Assembly (NCBI RefSeq): GCF_001854225.1
Contig: NZ_CP015208.1
Span: forward strand, 1,240,001-1,304,000
DNA length: 64,000 nucleotides
Origin: Candidatus Rhodoluna planktonica
GTDB lineage: Bacteria > Actinomycetota > Actinomycetes > Actinomycetales > Microbacteriaceae
Direction: 5' to 3'
Positions 15,877 to 26,300 of the stretch are shown one piece after another; the first letter of the stretch is position 1; each line of letters opens with the position of its first letter. The position numbers and the translations under genes are program-made. A model generated the notes under the pieces. That model was not told the DNA's origin. It was given only the letters and a program-made list of their open reading frames with translations, and did no database searches.

Positions 15877-16152
15877 ATGGCAGAATCACAAACAAAAGGT
15901 GAGCGCATCTACACCAGGGTGACGCCACTAGAAAAACGCATGATTGCTTCCGCCGCCAAGGCGCAGCATCAAGACGTGTCGGCTTTCATGCTTGAAAGTG
16001 CTCTGCGCGAAGCTACCAACACCTTGCTTGATCAACGAATTTTTTGGGCCGATGCTGATGCCTTCGCGGCGCTCGAAGAAGATTTGGCACGGCCGGCACA
16101 TACACCTGCTGGCTTGATTGAGTTGCTAAGTCGAAAAGCCCCTTGGGAGTAA
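15877..16152 (+). CDS. TacA-like (DUF1778) ribbon-helix-helix antitoxin
   Basis: 91 residues from ATG 15877, chosen for the AAGGAG ribosome site six bases upstream; an in-frame upstream ATG has no such site. The N-terminal part (RIYTRVTPLEKRMIASAAKAQ, given here as its first and last motifs RIYTRVT and AAKAQ) is a ribbon-helix-helix fold, followed by DVSAFMLESALREA. The C-terminus (FWADADAFAALEEDL...SRKAPWE) is the usual toxin-wrapping tail of DUF1778 antitoxins. It overlaps the downstream acetyltransferase by ten bases. It should neutralise the toxin and repress the operon through the direct repeats upstream. Confidence 0.88.
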   Translation: MAESQTKGERIYTRVTPLEKRMIASAAKAQHQDVSAFMLESALREATNTLLDQRIFWADADAFAALEEDLARPAHTPAGLIELLSRKAPWE

Positions 16153-16652
16153 GTCTCAAACAACCTCGGCTGCTGAACGCAACCGATCAGGTTGATGGTT
16201 TTGACTCAGGCTCAGAACTAATTGACGCATGGTTTCACAAATACTCGTTAATTGCGCAATCGGCAGGCACTGCAAAAACTTTCGTAGTTTGCACAAGCGA
16301 GGGCGAAATTGCCGGTTTTTACAGCATCGCTACCGGGCAAATTAACCACGCCGAAGCAACCGAACGGGTTTGCAAAGGGGTTGGGCAGCACTCCATCCCG
16401 GTAATTGTCTTAGCCCGACTGGCAGTTGATTTGCGTTTTCAGGGCTTCGGGGTTGGCGCAGGGTTACTGAAAGATTGTGCGATTCGTGTGGGGAACATTC
16501 GCGAACAGGTTGGGGTGCGAGCACTAGTAACACACGCCAAAGACGAAGACGCGGCCAAGTTCTATAGTCGGTTCGGCTTTGTTGAGTCACCAATTGCTGA
16601 ACGCCAAATGATGATTCTGATGAAAGACCTTCGTGGGCTGATTCGGAGTTAA
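16143..16652 (+). CDS. GNAT acetyltransferase toxin (TacT/AtaT-like)
   Basis: 169 residues starting at TTG 16143, overlapping the antitoxin end. GNAT fold with the acetyl-CoA loop FQGFGVGAGLL after ARLAVDLR, and AKFYSRFGF near the end carrying the usual Tyr. Family members acetylate aminoacyl-tRNA and stop translation when free of antitoxin. The antitoxin gene directly before it, the overlap and the length all match TacAT-type modules. The tRNA specificity is not readable from sequence. Confidence 0.88.
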   Translation: MGVSLKQPRLLNATDQVDGFDSGSELIDAWFHKYSLIAQSAGTAKTFVVCTSEGEIAGFYSIATGQINHAEATERVCKGVGQHSIPVIVLARLAVDLRFQGFGVGAGLLKDCAIRVGNIREQVGVRALVTHAKDEDAAKFYSRFGFVESPIAERQMMILMKDLRGLIRS

Positions 16653-16723
16653 TTATTTTTTGGCTTTGAGCCGAATGGTTGGCCAAGCGGACTACACGGC
16701 AAATTGGCAAACATATTTGCTAA

Positions 16724-16864
16724 ATGTTCGTCATGCACCGTAATAAAAAAGGTGTGTCGGCGCTATTTAGTAATGTAGTAACCGCAGTTGAAACCAAGCC
16801 TTCTGCAATCACTACACAAAGCCTCGGGACTGATGAATTCGCAGCCTCGGGGCTTTTTGTTTAA
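16724..16864 (+). other. Small ORF or small-RNA candidate ending in a terminator
   Basis: In the gap between the toxin gene and the DUF2256 gene (16653-16909) a 46-codon frame (ATG 16724 to TAA 16864) spans a strong terminator hairpin. No ribosome site or known domain is seen, and a frame running through a terminator is odd for a gene. A short transcript ending at the hairpin, possibly a small RNA, is the better guess. Confidence 0.25.
16819..16855 (+). terminator. Rho-independent terminator
   Basis: AAGCCTCGGG (16819-16828) pairs with CTCGGGGCTT (16846-16855) using two G-U pairs, loop of 17 bases, followed by TTTGTTT. It may end the toxin-antitoxin transcript or a separate small RNA. Confidence 0.65.
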
Positions 16865-16909
16865 CCGAAGAGTTGCGAAACCCTAGCTTTCGCCTAGGCC
16901 GGTCTTGCG

Positions 16910-17074
16910 CTAACTCAAAGCTTTGGTGCGTTTGCACTTTTCGCTGCAGTATTTCACTTCATCCCAGTTTTTAGCCCAAGCTTTGCGCCACACCATCGGC
17001 CGTCCGCAACGCTGGCAGGGCTTCTCTGGCAGATCTTGTTTTTTTACACCGCGCACGTTTCGAGTTTTACACAT
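16910..17074 (-). CDS. DUF2256 zinc-ribbon mini-protein
   Basis: 54 residues, read on the minus strand from ATG 17074 to TAG 16910. It has the DUF2256 hallmarks: a CxxCGRPM knuckle (C20, C23), WRKAWAKNWDEVKYCS, and a second pair C43/C47. The four Cys should bind one zinc ion. DUF2256 proteins are tiny, widespread and of unknown function. It diverges from the glycerophosphotransferase-like gene at 17144. Confidence 0.85.
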   Translation of the reverse strand: MCKTRNVRGVKKQDLPEKPCQRCGRPMVWRKAWAKNWDEVKYCSEKCKRTKALS

Positions 17075-17143
17075 CACTGATCAATTCGGATGAAAAACCC
17101 GCTTGCCACGGTTATTCTCTTAGACCTATAAGCAGGAGTAACT

Positions 17144-18454
17144 TTGACCAAAATTCGGGTGGCTTTTCTCACCTTCTATTACGAAGCGTGGGATGCACTG
17201 GCGAGCGTGCACTCGCTGATGCGAGCCGACGAAAGGTTTGAAGTTGCAGTGTTCGCCATCCCCCGTCGATTAACAGGCGATTTGCGCTATGACGATGCTT
17301 CTGGGGCACACACCTTTTTTACGCAGGCCGGCATCGAACACACGGTGCTGAATTTTGAAGACTCGAATGATGGGCTAAAGGTGCTGCGCGACTGGGCACC
17401 CGACTACACCTTTATCAACTACCCCTGGCAGCGCAACTATCAACCCGCCTATCGCGTTGACAGTCTGGTTTCGTTTACTCGCGTGGCCTATGTGCCCTAC
17501 TATTCGCTGCCGCTTACCAACGAGCCGGCCGATGGCAATGGGGTTGCCTCGCATCTTTACACCCAGCGCTCGCATCAGCTAGCTTCGCTGATTTTCACCC
17601 AGGATGAATTCGTGCGCGCAGCGTATGCCAAGACATCGCGCGGCAATAAGCGCGTGCACTTTGTTGGTTCGCCCAAAATTGATGCGCTGCTGGCTGCCGC
17701 CGACGGTCAGGCTGGGCAAGTTGGTCACGCTGGGCATGCTGGCCACACAAAGGGTGAGCGCTTGCAGTTAGTTTGGGCGCCGCACCACAGCTATTCTCCA
17801 CATTGGCTAAACTTTGGTGTTTTTGCCCAGATGCACATAAAAATGTTGGCTTGGGCACGCGATCATCAAGAGCTAGATGTTGTCATGCGGCCGCATCCGT
17901 TTTTATTTGGCACCCTGGTTGATCGCGGGGTGCTAACCGCCACCGAATTGGCCGAATGGCAAACTGCCTGGGCCGAATTGCCCAACACCAGCATCGATAG
18001 CGAATCTTCGGCTGGGCAAATTTTGGCACGGGCCGATTTGCTACTCACCGACGGAATTTCGTTCTTGGCCGAATACCCCTTGGCAACCGGAAAACCTGCT
18101 GTATTCATCGAAAACTCGGGGCACTGGCCGCTTTCACCGATAGGTGAAATAGCCGCTGAGGCAAATGTGAGGTTACGCAACTTTGATGAGTTTGTTGCCG
18201 GGTTTGATTACATCCTCGAGGCTGGTCTGCCCGATCGCAGCGCAGAAATTGCCGCGTTGCGCGAAGCGGCGATGCCGTTTGGCGCGGGCGGATCAGCTCC
18301 AAAAATTGTTGAAATTGTGGCTGCCGATTTTGAGCGCGGTGCGGGCATTGATGCGGCCGGAAACGGTCTTGGTCCTTCGCCGTTGGTAGACCCAAGCTTG
18401 GTTACCGAAACTGCGTGGGAGCGCCAACCCGGGCGCGAACCAATCAACGATTAG
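17144..18454 (+). CDS. CDP-glycerol glycerophosphotransferase-like protein
   Basis: 436 residues starting at TTG 17144 with AGGAG eight bases upstream. The first ~170 residues form a GT-B-type N-domain (VAFLTFYYEAWDALASVHSL). The C-domain carries LVWAPHHSYSPH, VVMRPHPFLFG and LLTDGISFLAEYP, the His/Asp pattern of the TagF/CDP-glycerol glycerophosphotransferase family that builds teichoic-acid-like polymers. No membrane segment. A His/Gly/Ala-rich loop (about residues 189-205) breaks the domain junction and is encoded by degenerate 9-base repeats. It probably transfers glycerophosphate or a related unit to a surface glycan; the acceptor is unknown. Confidence 0.8.
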   Translation: MTKIRVAFLTFYYEAWDALASVHSLMRADERFEVAVFAIPRRLTGDLRYDDASGAHTFFTQAGIEHTVLNFEDSNDGLKVLRDWAPDYTFINYPWQRNYQPAYRVDSLVSFTRVAYVPYYSLPLTNEPADGNGVASHLYTQRSHQLASLIFTQDEFVRAAYAKTSRGNKRVHFVGSPKIDALLAAADGQAGQVGHAGHAGHTKGERLQLVWAPHHSYSPHWLNFGVFAQMHIKMLAWARDHQELDVVMRPHPFLFGTLVDRGVLTATELAEWQTAWAELPNTSIDSESSAGQILARADLLLTDGISFLAEYPLATGKPAVFIENSGHWPLSPIGEIAAEANVRLRNFDEFVAGFDYILEAGLPDRSAEIAALREAAMPFGAGGSAPKIVEIVAADFERGAGIDAAGNGLGPSPLVDPSLVTETAWERQPGREPIND

Positions 18455-18526
18455 TTATCCCCAATTTTTAGAAAGACCCCTGCTTGGCAGCCTTGAAGCT
18501 CCATCATGGGTAGATGAATAAAATAC

Positions 18527-18556
18527 TTGAGTTTTACAATCTAAGAGTTGTATTCT
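18527..18556 (+). promoter_or_regulatory. Promoter with inverted repeat before the HTH gene
   Basis: TTGAGT (18527-18532), 18 bases, TATTCT (18551-18556) resemble a sigma-70-type promoter. TACAA (18535-18539) and TTGTA (18548-18552) form an inverted repeat inside it, suggesting autorepression by the XRE protein. Confidence 0.45.
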
Positions 18557-18576
18557 GATGTGGAAGGAATGGACTG

Positions 18577-18897
18577 ATGGGAAAAACTAACTGGATTGAA
18601 TTCGAAGAAGCTATTTCTCAACTAGCAGTTTCGAGTTCTCAACTAAACGCAGGCGTCGATGATCTCAGAGAAAAGCTTGCGACCTTTCGTCTAAAAGAGA
18701 TTCGCAAAGCAACAAAGAAAACTCAGATTCAACTGGCAAAAAAATTGGGTGTGAGCCAAAACCGCGTTTCCCTAATTGAGGGTAATGAGATAGAGAAGGC
18801 CCAAATTTCAACGATAAAGAAATACGTTGAAGCCTTGGGCGGCAATCTCCGCATCACTGCAAAATTCGGTGATCAAGAGATTGAACTTTTGAACTAG
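18577..18897 (+). CDS. XRE-family HTH protein (orphan antitoxin-like)
   Basis: 106 residues. About 45 helical N-terminal residues are followed by an XRE/Cro-type helix-turn-helix (KKTQIQLAKKLGVSQNRVSL, residues about 49-68) and a short C-terminal strand region (GGNLRITAKFGDQEIEL), the layout of HigA-type antitoxins. No toxin gene adjoins it: the gene before ends 122 bases upstream and encodes a glycan enzyme, and the gene after is convergent. It is either a stand-alone regulator or the remnant of a toxin-antitoxin pair. Confidence 0.75.
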   Translation: MGKTNWIEFEEAISQLAVSSSQLNAGVDDLREKLATFRLKEIRKATKKTQIQLAKKLGVSQNRVSLIEGNEIEKAQISTIKKYVEALGGNLRITAKFGDQEIELLN

Positions 18898-18926
18898 CTC
18901 AACGCCCCGGTCTAAACACGCGTGGT

Positions 18927-20340
18927 CTAAATAATTCCGGCAAGGCGCAACGTAATGATTAGCATCACAACTCCACCAATTCGGTAAAGCCACTTGTATG
19001 CCTTGACCGGGCGGTCTTCATCCTCGGTGGCACCCTCGCGACCAAACATGCCCAAAACACTCAGCGCTAATAGCGGCAGCGGCAACAGCACAAAAGTGAA
19101 CTGAGCGAAAGCCGGCTCGCGCCCGAACCACTCGGTGATAAGCAGGCTCGAAGCTGAGGCAATAAATAGGTTGAAGGCCAGGCCTGGCAAACCGGTTGGC
19201 AAAATGCGCCAGATAAGCGGCGAGTTAGGCAAACGGTCGGCAAACCAACCACCAATTGCAGGCAGCAAGAACAAAGCTGAACCCACCCAAACCTGCCATC
19301 CTGGGCCAACTAGGGCACCACCGATGAATACCCAAATCAAATACTTGATGCCCAACACAATCGCCCGTTGAATCAGTGATGGATCAGGAATCTCATCTGG
19401 GTTGATTTCATTTAGTCGATATGGGAAAGCTCGCGCCACGAACTCTTCAAGCACAACACGAATCGCAATAGCAATCGCAATCGCCCAGGCAAAGTCGCTT
19501 ACGTGGTTGGCCACATCCAAGGTCAAACCGGCAAGCGCAGGCATCGCGCTAACCATGGCAATCGTCGACCAACCGGCAATGAATGGAGCAATTGCAAAGT
19601 CGACAATACGTTCCCAAATCATGTTTCCGTCGGTTGCTGGGAACTTGCGCAACACGCGGAAACCGGTGGTCAAAATGGCTGGACCCATCGCCAAAACCAT
19701 AATGCCCATCATGGTTTGAACCTCACTGGTTGAAGGCAGGTGGCCGGCGGTTAGCAGGCTGCCGAGAATGTAGGTTGCAGCGCCAACAAAACCGGCAGAA
19801 GCATCAAACGCACCAAGCACCGCGATGCCCAGCAAAATCAACCAAGGCGGTGTGATGATGGCATCGAATTCACCGGCTGCCATTGCGGCATTGTTGTCGA
19901 TGACACCGGCTATACCAAGAATTGCCGCAGCGATTGGGCCAACCAAGCTGATTGAACCGAGCATCGCGCGAAGGTAAGCGGCATCGTTGATGAGTTTGGC
20001 AATCAGCGGCGAAATATTGCCGATTCGCTCGGCAGCATTGTGGCTGCGTTTGTCTAAGAATGTGATCAACGGGATGGTGAACATCGCCAGCTTGTCACCC
20101 CAGGCCTTCTTGACCAAAGTTAGGTGATCCTGCGAAACCTCAAGCTCTGAAACTTCGCCCTCTTCACCTTCTTCTTCAGGGCGGCGACCAGCTTCAGATG
20201 AGTTTGATCCGGTGTTGCTTGACCCAGTACCTGAACCCATCGAACCCATCGAACCGGCAGCACCGGCTGCGGCCGCGGCTGCAGCAGCAATACCGGCAAC
20301 CAAAACCAAAGCGTCTGAGACAATTTCGGCCATCGCCGCA
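18927..20340 (-). other. Membrane anchor domain of the giant protein
   Basis: The last ~470 residues hold an Ala-rich helix (LVLVAGIAAAAAAAAG), a Gly/Ser/Met then Glu-rich linker, and about ten hydrophobic helices such as ISLVGPIAAAILGIAGVI and FTFVLLPLPLLALSVLG. A polytopic C-terminus on a surface protein is unusual; one helix or a sortase signal is the norm. Confidence 0.7.
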
Positions 20341-23300
20341 ACACCCTCTTCTGAGGCAAGCGGGTCGAACGGTGCTGGTGGAGCATCATCATCACCGGTT
20401 GCACCAATTCCTGGGTTCGCTACTGGGCCACCGAACTCGATACCAAAAAGATTTTCAAGCAGGTCGGCAACAGCCGCACCCGGGTCGCTGAAGAAGTCAT
20501 CCAAGCCAGCAAATGGGCCTTCGTTCTCTTCTTCAGGTGCAGCGATCGGCTCGTTTGGCTCTTCACTTGGTTCAACACTTGGTGAGGCGCTTGGTGTTGG
20601 CGTCGGCGCAACAGTCGAACCACCATTGTTGGCGCCAGGGCTTGGCTTAACGGTTGGCTTAGGTGTTGGCTTCACCGTGGGCTGTGGCGAAGGCACTACC
20701 GGTGGCGCCGGCGGAGTCGGGTTAGCCATCGTGGTCACCGAAACGGTTGCAGCCTGCGAAACACCCACGGCGTTACGGGCAGTAACAGTTACCGCGTAGG
20801 TGGTCGAGTAGCGAAGCGAAGGCATCACATAAGTGTTGGCACGTCTGAACGTGCGCAGTTCGACACCATCGACCGACAACTTGTATTCAAGAATTTGCGA
20901 ACCACCGTCGAAGGTTGAAGCACCCCAGGTAATGTTCAGAGCCGCAATTCCCTCGGCCTCGGCGACCAACTTGCTTGGTGCACCAGGTGCAGTCTTCGGA
21001 GTCTGCACCGCGTTTGCGGTGTTAACTTCAGACTCAGCCGAAGCCTCATCGGTGATGGTCACAATCTTGAATTCGTAAGATGCGGCGTCGGTGCTAGTTG
21101 GCGTGGTGTTGTTAGTCGTCGCAGTCGTATTGTTGACACGAACTACGTTGGCAGCCGGCGCCGCAACCGCAGGCGACGAGAACGGATAACCGGTCATCGA
21201 CGCCATTCTGAAGCTGCCAACCGAGTATCCACCGAAACTTGCGCTCGAGAAAGTTGCCGGTGCAACGTTGCCACCAGAGCCATTATCAACCGGTGTGGTG
21301 TTTGGATCGGTTGGTGGAACCTCGGGTTCAGGCGCCACGTAACCTGGCAACTGCTCAACCGGCACGGTAAAGGTGATTTCACCGGTCTGCGCATCCTTGT
21401 AGCTAATTACCTCGCCGGCAGCTACGGCATCAAGCGAATCTTCTTCATAGTCGCCCCCGCGCAACTTGGCATAAATGTCGTAAGACTGAAGCTCACCAAG
21501 GATGGCGTCTGGTTCGCGCCAGACAAGATCAATGTCGCCATCTGGGGTGGCGATCGCAATCAGGCTAGTTACCGCCATCAAACTTGGAGCCGGAGTGAAC
21601 TCTGGTGATACCGGCGACTCTTCACCGTAGCCAACAAAAGTGATTGCCTGAACAGTGAGGGTGTAAACCACGCGGTTAGTGAGGCCATACAAGGTACAGG
21701 TGTTCAAACCTGATTGGCTGACCGCACAGTCTGAGGTCTCGATCGGATCGCCCTCAACCGGGGTTGCCACCATTCGGTATGCGGTAATTTCAGCACCACC
21801 GTTGAACGACGGCGTAGTGAACGATGCGGTCACGGTGCGGTTCGAAGGTGAAATCGAGGTAATAAACGGTGCGCCAGCCTTGGCGGCGAAAATCTTGAAA
21901 CTGCGCGCAACAGTTGATGCCGCGGTGTAGTTGGTGCCGGCGGCAGCGTTGGCGTAAACGGTGCAGATACCCGCCATGTTTATCGCCAAAGTGTCGTCAC
22001 TTGGGTCGTTGGCGGTGTCGTTGTTGTCAATCGAACAGATGCTGCTGTTGGCAGTTGTGAAACCGACTGCGGCACCCGAGTTTGAAGTGGCTTTCAAAAC
22101 TATGTTGGCGTCGCCGACAAATGCGTCTGCGATAGCAGCCATGGTGATGGTCTGGTTTAGCGAACCAACCACAATAGTCTGCGAAATTCTAGGCGCGGCC
22201 AGGTGCGACTCGGTAGCACCAGAGTCGGCGTAAACCACACAATCGCCGGCCGCGATAAACGTTACCGTGTTACCGGTAATCGAACAGTTGTCGATTGAAT
22301 CGGCGGCAAGGGTGTAAATAACCTCGGCCTCAGCGTTGCTGACCGCACTTACCTGGTAGCTGTAAACATTGTTGTTTGCTGGGGCAGCAGGAGCGGCAGG
22401 GTCAACTACCGGGGCGTCACTTTGCGCAACCGGATACATTGGCACAACCGAAGCGAAGGTCAAGAATTGCTCTTGCTTGTTGACCGTGAACGAGGCGCTA
22501 GTTAGGTCACCCGCGATGTAGTTGGTCGAGTCAGCCTTTTGGGCATCGACGCTACAGGCGATAGCGATGTTGCCGTTAACGGTCTTGGCGGCGAGCGCCT
22601 TCAACCACCAAACACCTTCTTCTTCATAAACTTCACAGAACTCTTCACCGCTAGCAAGTTGGTAGCTCACCGCGCCTTCGCCGGCCCCACCGTAGGTGTG
22701 CAATTCAACAACCTGATCGATTTGCAAGGTGCGAGCGGTCGAGATTTCAAGTGCAGGCTGTTCAGCTTTGGTCACGGTAACTGATTGGGTTGCCGAGACC
22801 GGGTTGAAGTTACTGTTTCCGGCTCGGGTGGCGGTCACGGTGCAGGCGGTGCCAGCATCACCTAAGAACAACTTGCCACCAAGCTCTTCACAGGTGCCGG
22901 TGGTGGTGTAAACCAGCGGGGTGGTTGGCAAATCGGTGATGTTACCGGCAGCCTGAGTAATTTCAAGCTTCAAGCTGTTTCCAAACTGGATGCTGCTTGC
23001 GTTCGTGAAAACTAGTGCCGGCTGATCGGCTTTGGCCACGGTGAAGCTGGTGGTCACGCTGTTGGCTAACCAGTAGTCGCGAGTTGGCACCGAAAGAGTT
23101 ATTTCACACTCACCGGCACCGGTAACGGTGACGTCACCGGCATTGCTGACGCTACACACAGCCGCCGAATCTGCAGCGACCGTATAGGTTGGCACACCGT
23201 TAGGGTCTTCGATGCTGTTGGTGTCCGGTTCAACCAACAGGTTGCGAACATAGGTGACATCGGCGTAAGCCAACTCGAGCTCGGTGACCTTCTTCACAAT

Positions 23301-26300
23301 CTTGTTGGTGTCTTCGGCCGCAACAATCGAAGTACCAGCTTCATAGTCGATTGTGTAGACAGTGCCCGGATAACCGACCATAGCCAAACCTTCGAAGCTG
23401 GCAACACCGTCGACAGCTCGAGCAGTTACGTTTCCGGTCATCGCGCCGATTTGATCATCGGTGCTAATCGAGGCGGAAACCACGGTTGAGTCGTTGTCGG
23501 TAGTTAGGTTGTTAAATCGGTCAAGTACCTCAATAACCGGCTGAACGGTCAGCACTTCACCGGTAAGCGAGGTAACCGCCGAGGTGCGCACCACAAGCTT
23601 TGCCGGCACACCAGGCAAAACCGAATAGGCGTTTGACTGAACCTGAGCCCAGGTAACGTTCGGGTTTAACTCGTTGAAGAACAGGGTGTATTCAACACCG
23701 GGTCTTGCCACAACTGAAAGGTCGTTGAAGCGAACCAAACCGCCGGTTGCAGTCACCGTGGTGGTGCCCGAAAGCACGGCATCGGCTGGGTTACTCGAGG
23801 TGACCTCGATCTCGGTGCTGTTGTCGTTCTTTACCAGGTAGCCGTATTGGTCAACAATCTTCAGAGTCGGCATGGTGCTGAACTCATCGCCGGTGCGCAA
23901 TGCAACCGGCTGGTTCACAATCGCAAAGCCAACCGCATCGTCGTTGACCAAGTTGAACTCAGCCGAGGTGGTAACCAAGCTGTAGCTTTGGCGAACTGAG
24001 GTCTGTGGAACCTCAGCGGTGAAGTTGAATTTGTGCGCGGCATCAGGTGAGCCACCGGCAATAAGATCGGTGAACTCGATGGTGCCGTCGGTGGCGCAAA
24101 CCATTAGCGGGTTGAGGCGCACCGGAGAATTCACAGCCGAAATCGAAGTGATGGCCGAGTTGTTTGGTGAGGCGGTGACACAGATAGATCCGGCGTTATC
24201 GACAACGTTATTGAAGGCGTCGTAAACCGTGATGATTGGCTGCTGCGCCAAAACCTCACCGGTCACACCACCGATAATCGGCGTTGTTATGGCAATTCGG
24301 GCCGGAGCACCAGCAGAAACCTGAATTGCGGTGCTTGAAACCGAACGAACCGATGTGCCCGCGCCTGACTGGAAGGTAAAGGCATAAGCCTGGCCTGGCA
24401 AACCGGTAAGAATGGCATCGGTAAATTCAAGTTCACCGTTAACCATGGTGCGGGTTGCCCGATCGACAACCGGAGCATTTGGATCGGCCGGGTTGTTGGC
24501 ATCGGGCAGCGGCTGCACGAAACTTAGCGCACCGTTGTTCGGTGCCACAGTCATAGTCACATCAAATGGGGTGTGGCTGGTGATTCGGTTGTTCCATTTA
24601 TCGACCAAACCAAGCTTCGGCATGGTGGTTAGTGGAACACCAGTTTCGCTTGACACCGGTTGAGTTAGCATCACCAAGGCAAAAGGTGCGCCAGGGTTTA
24701 GGTTCAAGTCAGTGGTGCTGGTTACCTCAAACGAAGAACCCTCGAGAGCAAACTTTAGGCGGTAGTCCATTGGGTTGATGGTGCCGGTCTCGTAAACCAG
24801 ACCGCCCAAGGTTAGGTCGCTGAAGATCGCCACACCATTAGCCACTTGGATGCGAGCCGCATCATTCAATTCACCATCCGTGCCGGCAGCAATCGAAGCA
24901 ACCACGAAGTCGCTGTTGGCGCTGGTGACGGTGTTGCCGAAGGCATCCTTGATTGTGATAATCGGCGCGGTAGTAAAGGTTTCGCCAGCCTTCTTAGCGC
25001 CGATAACCGGCTCTTGGCTAATCACAATCGAAGCCGGGGCGGCGTGCGTGACGGTGAAGCTGTTCGAGAATGCGGTTGGCAAGGTTTGCGCACCGTTGTT
25101 CAAAGTGAACTTGAGCTTGTAGGCCTTAGCTGGCAAACCAACCACCTTGATGTTGCCGAAATCGGCGACACCGGATGCGGTGGTGACTGTTTGAGTGCCG
25201 TCAACAACATAACCTTCGGTACCGGCGATTGGAGCCAAAGTGCTGGCATCAACCAAGGTTGCGGTCATGCTAGTTGCGGCATATCCGGTAACCGTGTTCA
25301 GGCTGACATCTTGCAACTTAACCACTGGGCCAGTGAGCAGGGTTTCACCGGTTGCGGTTCCTGAGTTTGGCTGAGTGGTTACTGCAATGCGGTTCAAATC
25401 ACCGTGCGCCAGGCTGATGCTGTGGCTGGTATTGAGCACTAGGTCGGCGTCGCCGGCGCGGGCAATAGTGACCTTGTAGCTCAGGGTGTAGTCGCCAATC
25501 AGACCAGTCATTCCCGCAGCGCTTAGCTGAGCATAACCGTTAGGTACCGTGAATGGGCCGCCGATAATGGCACCGTTGGCGCCATCAGTTCGAACCGCGG
25601 TGAACTCGACCGTGCCTGAGGTGTCGACAAAGTTGCCCTTGAAGTCGGTGATCTTGATGACCGGCGCCTGAGTAAAAGGTTGGTCAACGCGTGCACCATC
25701 GGCAAAGGTGACAACCTCAATGTTTGAAGCCTTAGCCGGAGTTAGGTTGATGCTTTCGGTTGCTGCCGTCGAGGTGACCGTCGAACCAATCTTGAACTTC
25801 AACTTGTAGTTCATGCGGTTGGTGGTGTTGCCCTCATAAACCAAACCAGAAAGTCTCAAGCCATTGAAGTTGGCAATACCTTGGCTGACCTGCACGGTGA
25901 CATCGCCGCCCAGCTCACCCGAGGTTCCCGAGTCAATCACCGCGGTGACATAGGTGGTTGAGTCGTTGGTCAAAACATAACCGAAGCGGTCAACGATTCG
26001 AACGATAGGACCGGTTGGCAAGACGGCACCATTGACGCCACCAACCGGTTGCTGGGTAATTTCGATGTTGTGCGGGTCGTTGGCGGTGAAGACCAAACCG
26101 GCCGAAACGGTTGCAGTCAGCGAACCAGAGGTAAAACGAATTGCATAGGTTTTACCCGGCTCACCCTTAACTCGCAAACCATCGAAACGTGCCACACCGT
26201 TGCTGGCAACCTGGGTTGGTGCCGCGAGCAAAGTAGCAAAACTTGAATCGATAAAGCGACCATCGGTTGGGGTAACGCCATTTACCTCAACACCGATAAC

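Noticed and set aside
18577-18897. HTH protein as part of a complete toxin-antitoxin pair
   Set aside because: No toxin-like frame lies on either side.
19425-19455. EExxxR motif (EEFVAR) in the giant protein's membrane domain, as in CPBP/Abi intramembrane proteases
   Set aside because: The other family motifs with His after phenylalanine were not found in the following helices, so the match is probably chance.
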